Source of the DNA: Parapedobacter lycopersici
Lineage (GTDB): Bacteria; Bacteroidota; Bacteroidia; Sphingobacteriales; Sphingobacteriaceae
Assembly: GCF_024643285.1 (NCBI RefSeq)
Contig: NZ_JAMSLW010000006.1
Span: 124,001 to 188,000, forward strand
Direction of reading: 5' to 3'
Length of the DNA stretch: 64,000 bases
Below the pieces are notes generated by a model. It was not told where the DNA came from, ran no database searches, and saw only the letters and a program-made list of their open reading frames with translations. A program made the position numbers and the translations under genes. This document shows, piece after piece, positions 35,968-45,554 of the stretch (position 1 is its first letter; each line of letters starts with the position of its first letter).

Positions 35968-38469
35968 TCAAGAACGCATTCTGCGGAATAGTTTATAAAC
36001 CTCAATCCACAGCACGGAAACCACCGCAATGGCAAAGCAAGCCCCCAATTCCGTTGCACGCAGCGGTGTCACGTTAAAGAATCGGGACAGCGGTTCCACA
36101 TATAGGATGGCGAAGAGCATGATCAAAACCAGCGCCGTAATGCCCGTGAGCAAGGGATTACGGCTTCTGAGACGCTCGAAAATACTGTAAAAGAACGAGC
36201 GATTGGCAAAGCTCAGCAGGATGTTCGCAAAAATAAGCGTGGTAAATACCATCGCCCTCGTCTGTTCCTCGCTTCCGCCGTTTTGAACACTTTTTTGGTA
36301 GGCAAACAACACCCCTGCAGTAATCACAAGTCCCTGTACAACACTGATGATCAACTCGTGTCCATTCAAAAACGTGTCGGTCATGGTCCTGGGCGGCCGC
36401 TGCATGGCATTCCTTTCCATCGGTTCGTTCTCATAGACAATGGAACAGGTGGGCCCCATCACCAGTTCCAGAAAGATTACATGGACCGGCGTAAAGATCT
36501 GCGGGAATATCCAGCCCAGAAACAGGGGCAGGGACACCGTCAGGATAATGGGTATGTGGATGGAGATAATGTATTGAACGGCTTTTTTGATGTTGGTATA
36601 TATCCGCCTTCCGGCAGCTATACCGGTGATCAACTTGCCGAGGTCATCGTTGGTAATCACCAGGGCAGCGGCTGATTTGGCAATTTCCGTCCCTTTGTTG
36701 CCCATGGCCACCCCAATGTGGGCCGCTTTCAGAGCCGGGCCATCGTTTACCCCATCGCCCAGCATAGCCACCACTTCGCCCCGTTTTTTCAGTGCATTTA
36801 CTACGGCCAGCTTGGCTTCGGGAAACATTCGTGTAAACAGCGTGGTGCGTGCCGAGAGCTGCATGAGTTCTTCTTCTGAATGATTGATGAGCTCGCCGCC
36901 GTTTACAGGCGGGGTATCGCTAACGATACCCGCTTGAGCGGCAATGGCGTTTGTGGTGTCTGCATTATCACCGGTAATAACCTTGACGGCGATCCCGGCT
37001 TCGTAAATCCGTTGGAACACATCTTTGATGCCTTTCTTGGGTGGATCATAGAAGACCGTCAGTCCCAGAAATTCAAATGGAAAATCCTGCTGTTTTTCGG
37101 GGAATCCGGTTCCTTCAAACAGCGACCTGGCTACACCCAGTATACGGTATCCCTGCGCTGCGAATGCTTTTATCCGGTTTCTCACCCGCTCCTTTTCATC
37201 GGCCGAAAGCCGGGATACGTTAAGTATGGCCTCCGGAGCGCCTTTGGCAGCTATGATCCGGTTTTTGTGGGTGTCCTCGAAGAGATGTGTCATCATCGGT
37301 GGTTTCCCTTCGAGGGGATATTCATGGAACATATGGTAGTCACCCCGCAGGTCGTCGGACTGTGTTTGCTCATATACGCCGTGCAGCGTCTTCTCCATGG
37401 GGTCAAATGGGGCCGGTTCGCTGCTCCACATCGCGTAGCTGATCAGGGTAGACAACGCCGGGTCGTTGAAGGATGAGGTATCGTATGTCTTGTCGGTCTG
37501 GAAAACATACAGGTTGATCAGCTGCATCGAATTTTCGGTAATCGTACCCGTTTTGTCGGTGCAGATAACCGTAGTACTGCCCAGCGTTTCCACGATGCTG
37601 CTTCGCTTGATGATGATGCCCTGCTGCATGAGCTTCCAGGCACCGAGCGCCATGAAGGTGGTGAAAGCGACCGGGATCTCTTCCGGCAGAACAGACATCG
37701 CCAATGTAAGCCCACTGAGTAGGCTGGCAATGAAGTCTCCGGTCTGATGATACCTGAAAAGACAGACCATCAGGAAAATGACAATACCGACAATGGCCAT
37801 CGTTTTTACGAATCTGGTGATCTGGAGCTGTAGGGGAGAAGGCGCTGCTTTTATGGTCAGCAGGGATTCGCCAATCTTGCCGATACGGGTCTCCTTCCCG
37901 ATTTTCGTAACCTCGAAAATGGCCAGTCCTGAAACCGTGAGCGTGCCGCTGTACACTTGATTGTCTTCCGACTGGCTATCCTTGAATACGGAGAAGCTCT
38001 CGCCGGTAAGCGAAGCTTCGTTCACGGAGAAATCGTTGCTGTGTACAATGCGCCCATCGGCGTTGATTATTTTTCCCTCCTCAGTAATGCAGAGATCGCT
38101 CACCGCAATCTCATGGGTGGGGATTTCCACAACGGTTGAATTCCGGATTACCCGACTCAGCGGCTCGTTGAGTTTTTCCAGCGCTTCCAATGCTTTTTTG
38201 CTGCGGTTATCCTGATAAAAGGAAATGGCGGAGATCGCAACGATAGCTACAAACATAAACGCTGCCTCGCCATAGTCGCCAACCACAACGTAGATCAACG
38301 AAATGACGATAAGCAGGATGAGCATCGGTTCTTTCAGGATGTTGATGAGCAGCGACAACCAGGAGCTTTTGCGAACCGCATCTAGCTGATTATAACCATA
38401 TTGCTTTCGGGAAGCAGCTACTTCGTTGTCGGTGAGGCCTTTCAGGTGGCCGGGAATGTGATAGGACAT
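35968..38469 (-). CDS. P-type cation-translocating ATPase (type II-like)
   Basis: 833 residues from the ATG at 38469; the frame extends 72 codons upstream, but MSYHIPGHLKGLTDNEVAAS is the normal N-terminus (cation ATPase N-domain). Motifs: TGES at 155-158 (actuator), DKTGT with phosphorylated Asp305, KGAPE in the nucleotide domain, and GDGVNDGPAL with the C-terminal hinge. Transmembrane pairs lie near 45-85 and 225-280, plus a C-terminal cation ATPase domain of about six helices. The M4 motif reads PEEIP (262-266) where Ca2+ and Na+/K+ pumps have PEGLP, so the ion cannot be assigned. It stands alone, with a gap of 112 bp to the divergent TPR kinase start. Confidence 0.92.
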   Translation of the reverse strand: MSYHIPGHLKGLTDNEVAASRKQYGYNQLDAVRKSSWLSLLINILKEPMLILLIVISLIYVVVGDYGEAAFMFVAIVAISAISFYQDNRSKKALEALEKLNEPLSRVIRNSTVVEIPTHEIAVSDLCITEEGKIINADGRIVHSNDFSVNEASLTGESFSVFKDSQSEDNQVYSGTLTVSGLAIFEVTKIGKETRIGKIGESLLTIKAAPSPLQLQITRFVKTMAIVGIVIFLMVCLFRYHQTGDFIASLLSGLTLAMSVLPEEIPVAFTTFMALGAWKLMQQGIIIKRSSIVETLGSTTVICTDKTGTITENSMQLINLYVFQTDKTYDTSSFNDPALSTLISYAMWSSEPAPFDPMEKTLHGVYEQTQSDDLRGDYHMFHEYPLEGKPPMMTHLFEDTHKNRIIAAKGAPEAILNVSRLSADEKERVRNRIKAFAAQGYRILGVARSLFEGTGFPEKQQDFPFEFLGLTVFYDPPKKGIKDVFQRIYEAGIAVKVITGDNADTTNAIAAQAGIVSDTPPVNGGELINHSEEELMQLSARTTLFTRMFPEAKLAVVNALKKRGEVVAMLGDGVNDGPALKAAHIGVAMGNKGTEIAKSAAALVITNDDLGKLITGIAAGRRIYTNIKKAVQYIISIHIPIILTVSLPLFLGWIFPQIFTPVHVIFLELVMGPTCSIVYENEPMERNAMQRPPRTMTDTFLNGHELIISVVQGLVITAGVLFAYQKSVQNGGSEEQTRAMVFTTLIFANILLSFANRSFFYSIFERLRSRNPLLTGITALVLIMLFAILYVEPLSRFFNVTPLRATELGACFAIAVVSVLWIEVYKLFRRMRS

Positions 38470-38706
38470 AGGCCGGGTGTGTTCTGACAGATTAAAGCTA
38501 CGGATTATTTGTAAGATTAAAGCCGTCAAATGCTTAAGTTTTTGGCGGATGTTGGCGCGATTGTGAACGTCCATCCTTTTTTTGCCAACACATTGTGGGA
38601 TTTCAGCCTGTCTTCTGGATTGGATAAATAGCCAATACCGATTTATCAAGCTTTTCGGCAGGTGACACGGAGACAGAAAAGACATGGGTCAGGTTAAATT
38701 GGTGTC

Positions 38707-38742
38707 AAAAAAGAATGGTTACCTCATTGATAACCATTCTTT
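38707..38742 (-). terminator. Terminator of the beta-helix lipoprotein gene; rest of the 38470-38821 gap
   Basis: A perfect 12-bp stem (38710-38721 with 38731-38742), loop of nine bases, then a run of six T on the minus strand. It lies 80 bp past the stop at 38822. The rest of the gap holds the upstream region of the ATPase, with a -7-like TAGCTTTA on the minus strand, and no other gene. Confidence 0.9.
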
Positions 38743-38821
38743 CGTAGTAGCGGCAAGTTGTTAAGTTTATTGTGTCATTATCCAGAACTAAAATTAAGGG
38801 CGTGAACAAACGCCCAAACTA

Positions 38822-40012
38822 CTACGGGCGATCTGCATACAAGATATTATCGCCTGCTGCCCATACATCATCCCGCCTTCCGGAGGACGCCCGGGTAACA
38901 AAGCCATCCCAATCGCCGATGCTGGGCGAAGTCGCCGTCCCATTGCCGTTACTGTCGCCCCCATGTGCGTCGTCGTGAAAAGAAGTGAGCGTAGCTGTGG
39001 GATGCAGGTTGATGATGCGGATATCATCCCACCCGTTGATACCGGCACTGACACCTGGAAATTTAACGACAACATTGGGTCCGATCGTTATGGTATGCGG
39101 GGTTTTTGCTATATGGGAATTCCCCCCGGTATACACATACGGCACTTCGGTATGCCCCCAGGTTACATCAGCTTCCTGATGCTCCATGCCGAACATATGG
39201 ATGATGTTCCGATCATTCTGCTCTGCCGGATTATCAGGATTATGAAATTTATTGCTTGCATCCACAGGAAAATAGGAATTGATCACCATCGGAACATCGT
39301 TATCGTAGAATATGTTGTTGGTAAATTGGATTGCTTCCGGATTGGGTAGACGTTGTATAAAGACTGCCTCGAAAGTAGCAGAAATACCAGGGCTCCCCGG
39401 ATTCAAATATTTTTTGTCCTCGCCAAGAGTATGCGCAAATACACAATGATCAAAAGTAAAGGCACCGCCCGCGTCATTGTCAAACCAAACCGCCGAAGAA
39501 GTCCCATCACCTGCTCTACCTCCGGCGTATAGAAAATCTGCGTAAGTAAAACTATGGTTGTTTCCACCATCGATCGTAATGCCCCCCCAGTCGCCTCTGG
39601 CCGGCTGGGTGTCAGCTCCCTCTGCCTGCATGTTTCCGCAATGTGTACGATCCGTATACGAAGTAAACACAATACGCTTATTCGCTGTGCCGTTGGCAAT
39701 GATCCGGCCGTTTTTGCCCGGACGAACCACCATCGAAGAACCGCTGTCGAATTTCATAACCGTGCCGGGTTCAATGGTTAGTTCGGATTCGATTTCTACG
39801 CTGGTAATACCTTTAAACAAATATACTCTATCGGCTGTCCAAGTGGTGGGTTCTGTGATTCGGACGGCCGTATTGACAAATTCTTCGACCAGTGCACACC
39901 CTGTATCTTCGTCGACATTGATGCCGTCGTTGATGTCATCGTTCTTGGCGCAGCTTGCCAGGGTAGCTCCCGCCAAAAACATGATTAATGTTTTTCGGAT
40001 TGTTGTTTTCAT
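38822..40012 (-). CDS. Beta-helix-like lipoprotein
   Basis: 396 residues. The lipoprotein signal is MKTTIRKTLIMFLAGATLAS followed by Cys21. The mature protein resembles right-handed parallel beta-helix proteins of Bacteroidota: VYLFKGITSVEIESELTIEP, VMKFDSGSSMVVRPGKNGRI, RIVFTSYTDRTHCGN, RGDWGGITIDGG, then FTFDHCVFAH and IQFTNNIFYDND. Such proteins are often annotated as right-handed parallel beta-helix or T9SS-linked proteins; no catalytic residues can be identified. It has its own promoter (-7 TACTTTTG at 40102-40095) and a strong terminator, so it is a single-gene unit. Confidence 0.85.
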   Translation of the reverse strand: MKTTIRKTLIMFLAGATLASCAKNDDINDGINVDEDTGCALVEEFVNTAVRITEPTTWTADRVYLFKGITSVEIESELTIEPGTVMKFDSGSSMVVRPGKNGRIIANGTANKRIVFTSYTDRTHCGNMQAEGADTQPARGDWGGITIDGGNNHSFTYADFLYAGGRAGDGTSSAVWFDNDAGGAFTFDHCVFAHTLGEDKKYLNPGSPGISATFEAVFIQRLPNPEAIQFTNNIFYDNDVPMVINSYFPVDASNKFHNPDNPAEQNDRNIIHMFGMEHQEADVTWGHTEVPYVYTGGNSHIAKTPHTITIGPNVVVKFPGVSAGINGWDDIRIINLHPTATLTSFHDDAHGGDSNGNGTATSPSIGDWDGFVTRASSGRRDDVWAAGDNILYADRP

Positions 40013-40449
40013 TTCTTTTACTTCTATGGTTTATATTTTTATGGGAATGAAGATTTGCAGAGTGTATTGCCACTGCCTTTTCATTTGGTAAAAGCAAAAG
40101 TATAACAGCGGGGTCCCACCCGCTACCCCCCAAAGGGGGTTTTTGTGGAAGAATAATATGGAACGACCGTGACCAGTAAGGTGTTGCGGAGGGGAAATCA
40201 GGGGAGGCCCTAATAGTTGAATAACCGGTTTTATATTCGAGCTGTTATCAGGTATAAAATCCAGTTGTAATTCCGGAACGGAATCGTTGATAACGTTTTA
40301 TTCCCGATAAAATAGGACAATTAAACTTCGGGAGACTGGGGATTTTCCATATTTTGCGTCGATTTCGATTGCCCGGATGATTGATTATTATTGTCAGAAT
40401 CGGGTCGGAACTACTTTAAGCCAATTTGCGACCTTTTAGAACAACTTCC
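40013..40449. promoter_or_regulatory. Divergent intergenic region with -7 element and hairpins
   Basis: The 437 bp hold no gene. On the minus strand TACTTTTG (40102 to 40095) serves the beta-helix lipoprotein with an 80-nt leader. Next to it are a small stem (AGCGGG/CCCGCT at about 40107-40124) and a terminator-like hairpin in the plus direction (ACCCCC 40125-40130, GGGGGT 40135-40140, then four T). The remaining 300 bp before the kinase gene are AT-rich with no clear signal. Confidence 0.6.
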
Positions 40450-42402
40450 ATGAAAGCCAAATCCCGTCTGCCACAAAGGAGTTTCTATTTCTTTATTGTG
40501 TTCTTTCTACTCCTGGCCATTCAAAACCAGATCGCAGCCGGACAATCTGTAACCCAGGCACAGGAGGAGTTTGAACAACTCGATCAGGCCTACTATGCAG
40601 ATCGTATCTCAGCGGATAAGTATCTGGACAGCGTCAACAGGCTGACCGATCAACACCTGTCGGAAGGAATCCATTTTAAGACCCAGGAATTGGCTGATGT
40701 CCTTAGCCTGTTCAAAGAAATCGCCTGGAGCGAGAAAGCATACGGCCACTACCGGAAAAACTACTATGTCATTTTTCTTAACAATGCCAGTATGTTTGAA
40801 GAAACCGGTGCAGCTATGTATTACGCCGAGAAAGTAAATCAGGAATATAAAAGAAACGGTGAGAAGTCCCCATTGATTGAAGCTTCAACAAAAAGCCAGA
40901 TCTATATGGAAGAAGAATTGTATGATAAAGTAATTGCCCAATATATAAAGGAAAAACCCTACCTGGAAACCCTTCCGAAGTTGCTGCTGAAAAACGAGAT
41001 CGATATTCCAACAGGAACGGAAGCACTTACCATCCTGTCAGCAGGAGTTATTGACTCCTATATCAAGACCGGGGATACGGCGGCTGTCTACCAAACGGCT
41101 CAATTGATCAATGAGATTGGCAATGCGATTAAACTCAAACGTCCTGTCAACAGGCAATACATGCTTTTCAATGACTTTTTTATGCTTGTAACGAAATATT
41201 ATATTGCGCTGTTTGAAGGTGAGCAGGATAAAGTAGGGGGTGTATTGGATAGCCTTGCAGCATTGAAAACGGCTTATCATGACCAGGCAACAGGCTTTAT
41301 CAATCAAAATCTTTTTCCTTGGCGAATAGATCATTACCTGGCTATAAAAAATACAGACAGTGCCGGTGTATACATCAAAAAGTACGAGACATCCCCCCTT
41401 TTTGTTAAAAACCAACAAGCCAAGGTTAATGAGTATAAAGCCATGCTACGGGCCTTGCAAGGTGATCTGCATGGAAGCAACAAATGGCTGTCTCTCGCCC
41501 TGGCAGACGAGCGAAAGGCACAGGCCAAATTGATGGCAGAGATGACCGATTTGCTGTATGCCTATACCGAGGCTGAAAACACGAAAATCGACCTTCAGCA
41601 ATCGGAAGCAGTCAAACGGCAGCGGACCAGTTGGCTGATGGTTATTTCATTTGCTTCGGTGCTAATCGTGCTGGCCATTTATCTCACCATGCTCCATCGC
41701 AGCAGGAAAGCGAAAGCGCAGATAGCGGCCCTGAATGAGGCAGCTAATATCCAGATCATTGCGATGGAAGAAGCCAAGCACCAGGCAGTCAGGGATGAAC
41801 AAAAACGGCTCGGACAGGACCTTCATGACGGCCTTTCTTCGTCTATTGCGGCCATCAGGAATCAGTTGGAGTTACTATCAATGGATACCGAGGACATTGT
41901 TTTGAGAAGCAAATTGGGCAGATTGCAATCAGAAACGGCAAACGTCTATGAAGTTGCCCGGAGAAAAAGCCATAAATGGTTCAACGAGGCTGATGAACAA
42001 GAGGTTTCGTTTGAAAAACAGATCAGGCTACTTACAGACAATGCCTTGCCCGATAACCGATACAATAAAACTATTCACATTGACGACAATTCACTGGCCA
42101 ATGTGAATACAGATACTAAAATTGCCTTATTCCGTATCATCCAAGAGGCAATCACAAATATAATTAAGCATGCCAGGGCGAAGAATATAGACATCCTAGT
42201 GTATCAGGACGAAGCCAGCCTGATATTGACGATCAGTGACGATGGCGTAGGGTTAGACAAAAAGAAATTTGCAGACAAAAAAACAACTATCGGTCTGGCG
42301 TCTATCCGTCGTCGAGTTCAATATTTGAATGGTAAAACTAACATTCATTCAAGTACAGAAGGAACAGAGATCATTGTATCTATCCCATTGATTCCATTGT
42401 AA
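40450..42402 (+). CDS. Orphan sensor histidine kinase, HisKA_3 type
   Basis: 650 residues from the ATG at 40450; a TTG at 40426 is less likely. A signal or first transmembrane segment (FYFFIVFFLLLAIQNQ) precedes a helical extracytoplasmic part (about 35-385) with weak TPR character. One transmembrane helix lies near 400-420 (WLMVISFASVLIVLAIYLTM), followed by a short coiled coil. The HisKA_3 domain has His459 (RLGQDLHDGLSSSIAAI) and the ATPase has LFRIIQEAITNIIKHARA and ISDDGVGLD, ending IVSIPL. No response regulator lies within several kb, so the partner is elsewhere or is the NarL-type protein at 33218. A terminator at 42582-42627 closes it. Confidence 0.9.
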   Translation: MKAKSRLPQRSFYFFIVFFLLLAIQNQIAAGQSVTQAQEEFEQLDQAYYADRISADKYLDSVNRLTDQHLSEGIHFKTQELADVLSLFKEIAWSEKAYGHYRKNYYVIFLNNASMFEETGAAMYYAEKVNQEYKRNGEKSPLIEASTKSQIYMEEELYDKVIAQYIKEKPYLETLPKLLLKNEIDIPTGTEALTILSAGVIDSYIKTGDTAAVYQTAQLINEIGNAIKLKRPVNRQYMLFNDFFMLVTKYYIALFEGEQDKVGGVLDSLAALKTAYHDQATGFINQNLFPWRIDHYLAIKNTDSAGVYIKKYETSPLFVKNQQAKVNEYKAMLRALQGDLHGSNKWLSLALADERKAQAKLMAEMTDLLYAYTEAENTKIDLQQSEAVKRQRTSWLMVISFASVLIVLAIYLTMLHRSRKAKAQIAALNEAANIQIIAMEEAKHQAVRDEQKRLGQDLHDGLSSSIAAIRNQLELLSMDTEDIVLRSKLGRLQSETANVYEVARRKSHKWFNEADEQEVSFEKQIRLLTDNALPDNRYNKTIHIDDNSLANVNTDTKIALFRIIQEAITNIIKHARAKNIDILVYQDEASLILTISDDGVGLDKKKFADKKTTIGLASIRRRVQYLNGKTNIHSSTEGTEIIVSIPLIPL

Positions 42403-42581
42403 TCAATAGTAGTTCCTTTTATCATCTTTTAGGCTGCGTACAATGATTGGTTGATTGTTTAAAAATCAGTTAGGTCATACGCTGCCCCGAATGCGTATCG
42501 GAATCTGAAGTGACCTTATAGTCCCTAGAAAGAAATGCGGCCCAAAGAGACGAAAGTTGAACCCAAAAAATAACAAAAAAG

Positions 42582-42627
42582 AAAAGAGGCATACCAAAAC
42601 TTTGTCTGGATTTTGCCTCTTTTTCCT
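42582..42627. terminator. Terminator after the orphan kinase
   Basis: AAAAGAGGCA (42582-42591) pairs with TGCCTCTTTT (42614-42623) over 10 bp, followed by T on the plus strand. On the minus strand the stem is followed by a T-rich stretch too, so it may act both ways. Confidence 0.8.
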
Positions 42628-42749
42628 CTTTAGTAGGGGCAAGTTTACAAATGTCGAACTTTTTAGCCGACTACGAAGCAGTCCTCTGCGCGAAAAGCCT
42701 AATTAAGTAATCTCATTTCCGGATGATATTGAGGAAGTGTTCGGCGGAT

Positions 42750-42871
42750 TTACCTTCTTCCATAACCCTCTATAACTTCCACGGTAATCGCCTCACCCAT
42801 CTTTAGGGCATATTGGTTGCCTTTACCGTGTTGGGCGGGAAATCCGTTGGTACCAATATTACTTTTTCCAT
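42750..42871 (-). pseudogene. Remnant of a universal stress protein (UspA) gene
   Basis: From the ATG at 42871 the minus strand reads MEKVILVPTDFPPNTVKA, which matches the start of UspA-family proteins (typically KTILVPTDFSxNAxKA). The natural continuation NQYALKMGEAITVEVIEGYG is in another frame, reached after an indel at about 42820. It ends in a TAA at 42752-42750, so only about 40 of the usual 140-280 residues survive. The rest of the gap 42403-43053 contains only the terminator and no other gene. Confidence 0.65.
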
Positions 42872-43053
42872 GCTTAGTGTTTTAATTGAATAAAAATACC
42901 TGCTTTCCCGAAAGTATCGTGTTGGATGTGTATGGTATATTACGTTTTGTTCAGCTTATCGGAAGAGAAAGGGTTTGGTCTTCCATCCATCGGGTTTTTA
43001 CCTTTTGGGAGTTTCGATACACATATTGATACAACAATGGTGGAAACACGCTA

Positions 43054-43398
43054 ATGGATACATTGGAGACGAGAAACAGACGCATGAGCAGGGTAGGTAA
43101 AGTCGAGCTGGCGGGGCGGCTGAACGGTCCGGAGGCGAAGGTGCATGTGGTTGAAACCGAAGGCGTCGTGTGCCGACTTAAAATCCTTTTTGGCGGCGAG
43201 GCATTGTTTTTTTCCATAGATGGGAAGTCGCTTTTTTTTGACGACTTCTCTATGCAGAAAGCTGCGGCCCGATCTGGCAGTATGTGTTGCTGGATAGAAG
43301 GGGAAGGCATTCGCGATAAGCGTGCGGTGCAAACGAAAATCCGTGAAGTTTACTACCGATGCTATAAACGTGTTTTACAAATCCTTGGAATGGGTTAA
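43054..43398 (+). CDS. Small hypothetical protein
   Basis: 114 residues, or 104 from the ATG at 43084 (MSRVGKVELAGRLNG). The composition is protein-like with an evenly mixed sequence (VHVVETEGVVCRLKILFGGE, ALFFSIDGKSLFFDDFSMQK, CCWIEGEGIRDKRAVQTKIR). There is no signal peptide, no transmembrane helix and no recognised domain. It sits between the UspA remnant and the desaturase pseudogene, a region of gene decay, so it may itself be a fragment. Frames on the other strand are shorter and less protein-like. Confidence 0.42.
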   Translation: MDTLETRNRRMSRVGKVELAGRLNGPEAKVHVVETEGVVCRLKILFGGEALFFSIDGKSLFFDDFSMQKAAARSGSMCCWIEGEGIRDKRAVQTKIREVYYRCYKRVLQILGMG

Positions 43399-43564
43399 CG
43401 TATCCACCCAGTAAACTTACTTCTTGGACGGCGCCAACTCGCGCAAAACGTTTTCGGCGTTGTCAGCAGCATAAGCCCTAACTAAAATCGAAATCCTGTC
43501 GATTTAATTTTTGCTAAACAATACTTTTGCAAGTTTGTTTTCTTTAACGGGCAAATAATCCGAT

Positions 43565-44447
43565 CTGCAAATTATAAAGCTACCCATTGTGCGTTTCGCA
43601 CCCAGAGGCGCAGATAGCTTCTATGAAGCTGTGACGGAAAAAGTTTGAGCTTATTTTGAAAAGAATCAGCTTTCACCTTATGCAAATACGACCATGTGGA
43701 TAAAAACATACTTCATGTTACTGCTTTACGTGGTGCCCTATGTCCTGATGGTTACGGGCCAGACAGCTGGTAATTATTGGCTGTATTTCGCGCTTTGGTT
43801 CCTGATGGGGTGGGGAATGGTAGGCATAGGCACGGCAGTCATGCGTGACGCCAATCATGGAACCTACTCGCCCAATAAAAAAGTGAACAGTCTGATCGGA
43901 CGCATCCTGGAGATCGTGGGTAGTTATTCGGCAACATGGAAAATCCAGCACAATCTATTACATCATACCTACACCAACATTGAAGGTTTAGATGATGACA
44001 TCAGTAGCATCAAATTGCTGCGCTTTTCTCCACGGCAGCTTTGGTATTGGTTCCATCGTTACCAATATCTTTTACGCCTGGTTTTTTTATATGAACATGA
44101 CCCTTTTCTGGATGACGGCAAAGGACTACCTGCAGGCATCCGCCTTTGCAGCACCTATCAAATCGGAAGGAAAGATGCACATGGAAGATAGTTGGGTAAT
44201 ACATGAATTAGGCAATACGACTAACTTTGCACCGAAGAACCGAATATTATCCTGGTTTATTGGGGGCCTCAATTTTCAGATCGAACACCACCTTTTTACG
44301 GGAATCTGTCATGTTCATTATCCCAAAATTGCACCGATTGTCAAATCAACAGCATTAGCATTCGGGCTGCCTTATCACGAGCAGGAAACATTTATGAAAG
44401 CCCTGCTTCTGCATGCAAAAATGCTACAGCTCCTTGGAAAGGAATAA
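43565..44447 (+). pseudogene. Fatty-acid (acyl-lipid) desaturase pseudogene
   Basis: The frame around 43565-43693 reads FYEAVTEKV, stop (TGA 43646-43648), AYFEKNQLSPYANTTMWIK, which continues into an ORF at 43694. The protein has MRDANHGTY where the first His box should be HDxNH, an intact second box (HNLLHHTYTNI) and RFSPRQLWYWFHRYQY. A one-base insertion near 44069 then shifts the frame. The sequence resumes FYAWFFYMNMTLFW, but about 70 residues including two membrane helices are missing before SWVIHELGNTTNFAP. The third box (GLNFQIEHHLF) and C-terminus are intact. At least three independent lesions (stop, frameshift, deletion), plus a changed His box, show it is dead. The 5' limit is uncertain; the intact ketoacyl synthase III starts 18 bp downstream. 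Confidence 0.85.
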
Positions 44448-44465
44448 TTCAAATATCACAACGCA

Positions 44466-45554
44466 ATGGATCATCCGACTTATGCCGTTATTGTTGGAAG
44501 CGGCAGTTATATTCCGACCAGAAGAATACGAAACGGAGATTTCCTTGAACATGCCTTTTATGATCAGGATGGTACCAAGCTGAAAAAAATGAATGCGGAG
44601 ATCATCGGGCAATTTGGCCGGATTACCGGTATCCAGGAAAGAAGGTACGTGACCGATGATCTGGTAGCCTCTGACATTGCCGCATTCGCCGGACAGGACG
44701 CGCTGGTGTCCAGCGGGATAGACGGGGAAACGCTGGATTATATCATCGTTGCCCATAACTTTGGCGACATCAGGGCAGATAACCGCAGAAGCGAATTCGT
44801 GCCGGCATTGGCATCCCGGGTTAAGCATCGTTTAACTATCAAAAACCCGTCAACCATCGCCTATGATTTGCCTTTCGGTTGTGCTGGCTGGTTACAAGGT
44901 GTGATCCAAGCAGATACTTACATCCGCAACAGCAGTGCCAAACGGGTATTGGTTATCGGAACGGAAACACTGTCGCGGATCTCCGATCCGCACGACCGGG
45001 ATAGTATGATCTACGCTGATGGAGCCGGGGCTGTCGTCTTGGAAGCCAGGCAGAGTAACACACCGGTGGGCGTTCTGAGCCATGCCACTAAGTCTTACGC
45101 CGACGAACTGGCCTATGTATTACGCATGGGCAAATCTTCCAATCCTGAATACCGCCATGATCACCTGTTTCTCAAAATGAATGGTAGGAAGCTATACGAG
45201 TATGCGTTAAAGGCCGTGCCACAAACCATGAAGGAGTGTCTTGACCAAGCGGGTCTATCAGTCTCAGAAGTCAATAAAGTGCTGATCCATCAGGCAAATG
45301 AAAAAATGGACGAGGCGATCCTGAGGAACCTATTGGAACTATATGGCCTGAATAGCTCGCCAAAAGACATGATGCCCATGACGATTTCATGGCTCGGGAA
45401 CAGTTCTGTGGCAACATTACCCACTTTATACGACTTGATGCATAAAGGGAAATTAATTGATCAAGCCCTGCAGAAAGGAAGCGTGGTTGTATTTGCCTCC
45501 ATGGGCGCCGGCGTGAATATGAATGCCGTGGCGTATAAAATACCTACCGCTTAA
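44466..45554 (+). CDS. 3-oxoacyl-ACP synthase III family protein
   Basis: 362 residues, the usual length. The thiolase-like fold shows catalytic Cys139 (DLPFGCAGWLQG), the His of the triad in VLIHQANEKMDEAIL, and the Asn in ISWLGNSSVATLPTLYD. FabH-type enzymes condense an acyl starter with malonyl-ACP. The C-terminal GxGxG-like segment (FASMGAGVNMNAVAYK) is present, so the enzyme looks intact. It lies directly downstream of the desaturase pseudogene; desaturase plus KAS III pairs are usual in this phylum and suggest a lipid or polyunsaturated product. Whether it is the housekeeping FabH cannot be told from the window; the pairing suggests a specialised paralogue. Confidence 0.9.
   Translation: MDHPTYAVIVGSGSYIPTRRIRNGDFLEHAFYDQDGTKLKKMNAEIIGQFGRITGIQERRYVTDDLVASDIAAFAGQDALVSSGIDGETLDYIIVAHNFGDIRADNRRSEFVPALASRVKHRLTIKNPSTIAYDLPFGCAGWLQGVIQADTYIRNSSAKRVLVIGTETLSRISDPHDRDSMIYADGAGAVVLEARQSNTPVGVLSHATKSYADELAYVLRMGKSSNPEYRHDHLFLKMNGRKLYEYALKAVPQTMKECLDQAGLSVSEVNKVLIHQANEKMDEAILRNLLELYGLNSSPKDMMPMTISWLGNSSVATLPTLYDLMHKGKLIDQALQKGSVVVFASMGAGVNMNAVAYKIPTA

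Noticed and set aside
38470-38685. N-terminal extension of the P-type ATPase
   Set aside because: The family begins near MSYHIPGHLKGL; the extra 72 residues are not typical and overlap the promoter region.
42951-43332. Minus-strand open frames opposite the 114-residue gene
   Set aside because: They are shorter, with less protein-like composition than the plus-strand frame.
43694-44191. A short functional desaturase
   Set aside because: The frame lacks the third His box and ends in a frameshifted tail; the rest of the gene continues in another frame.
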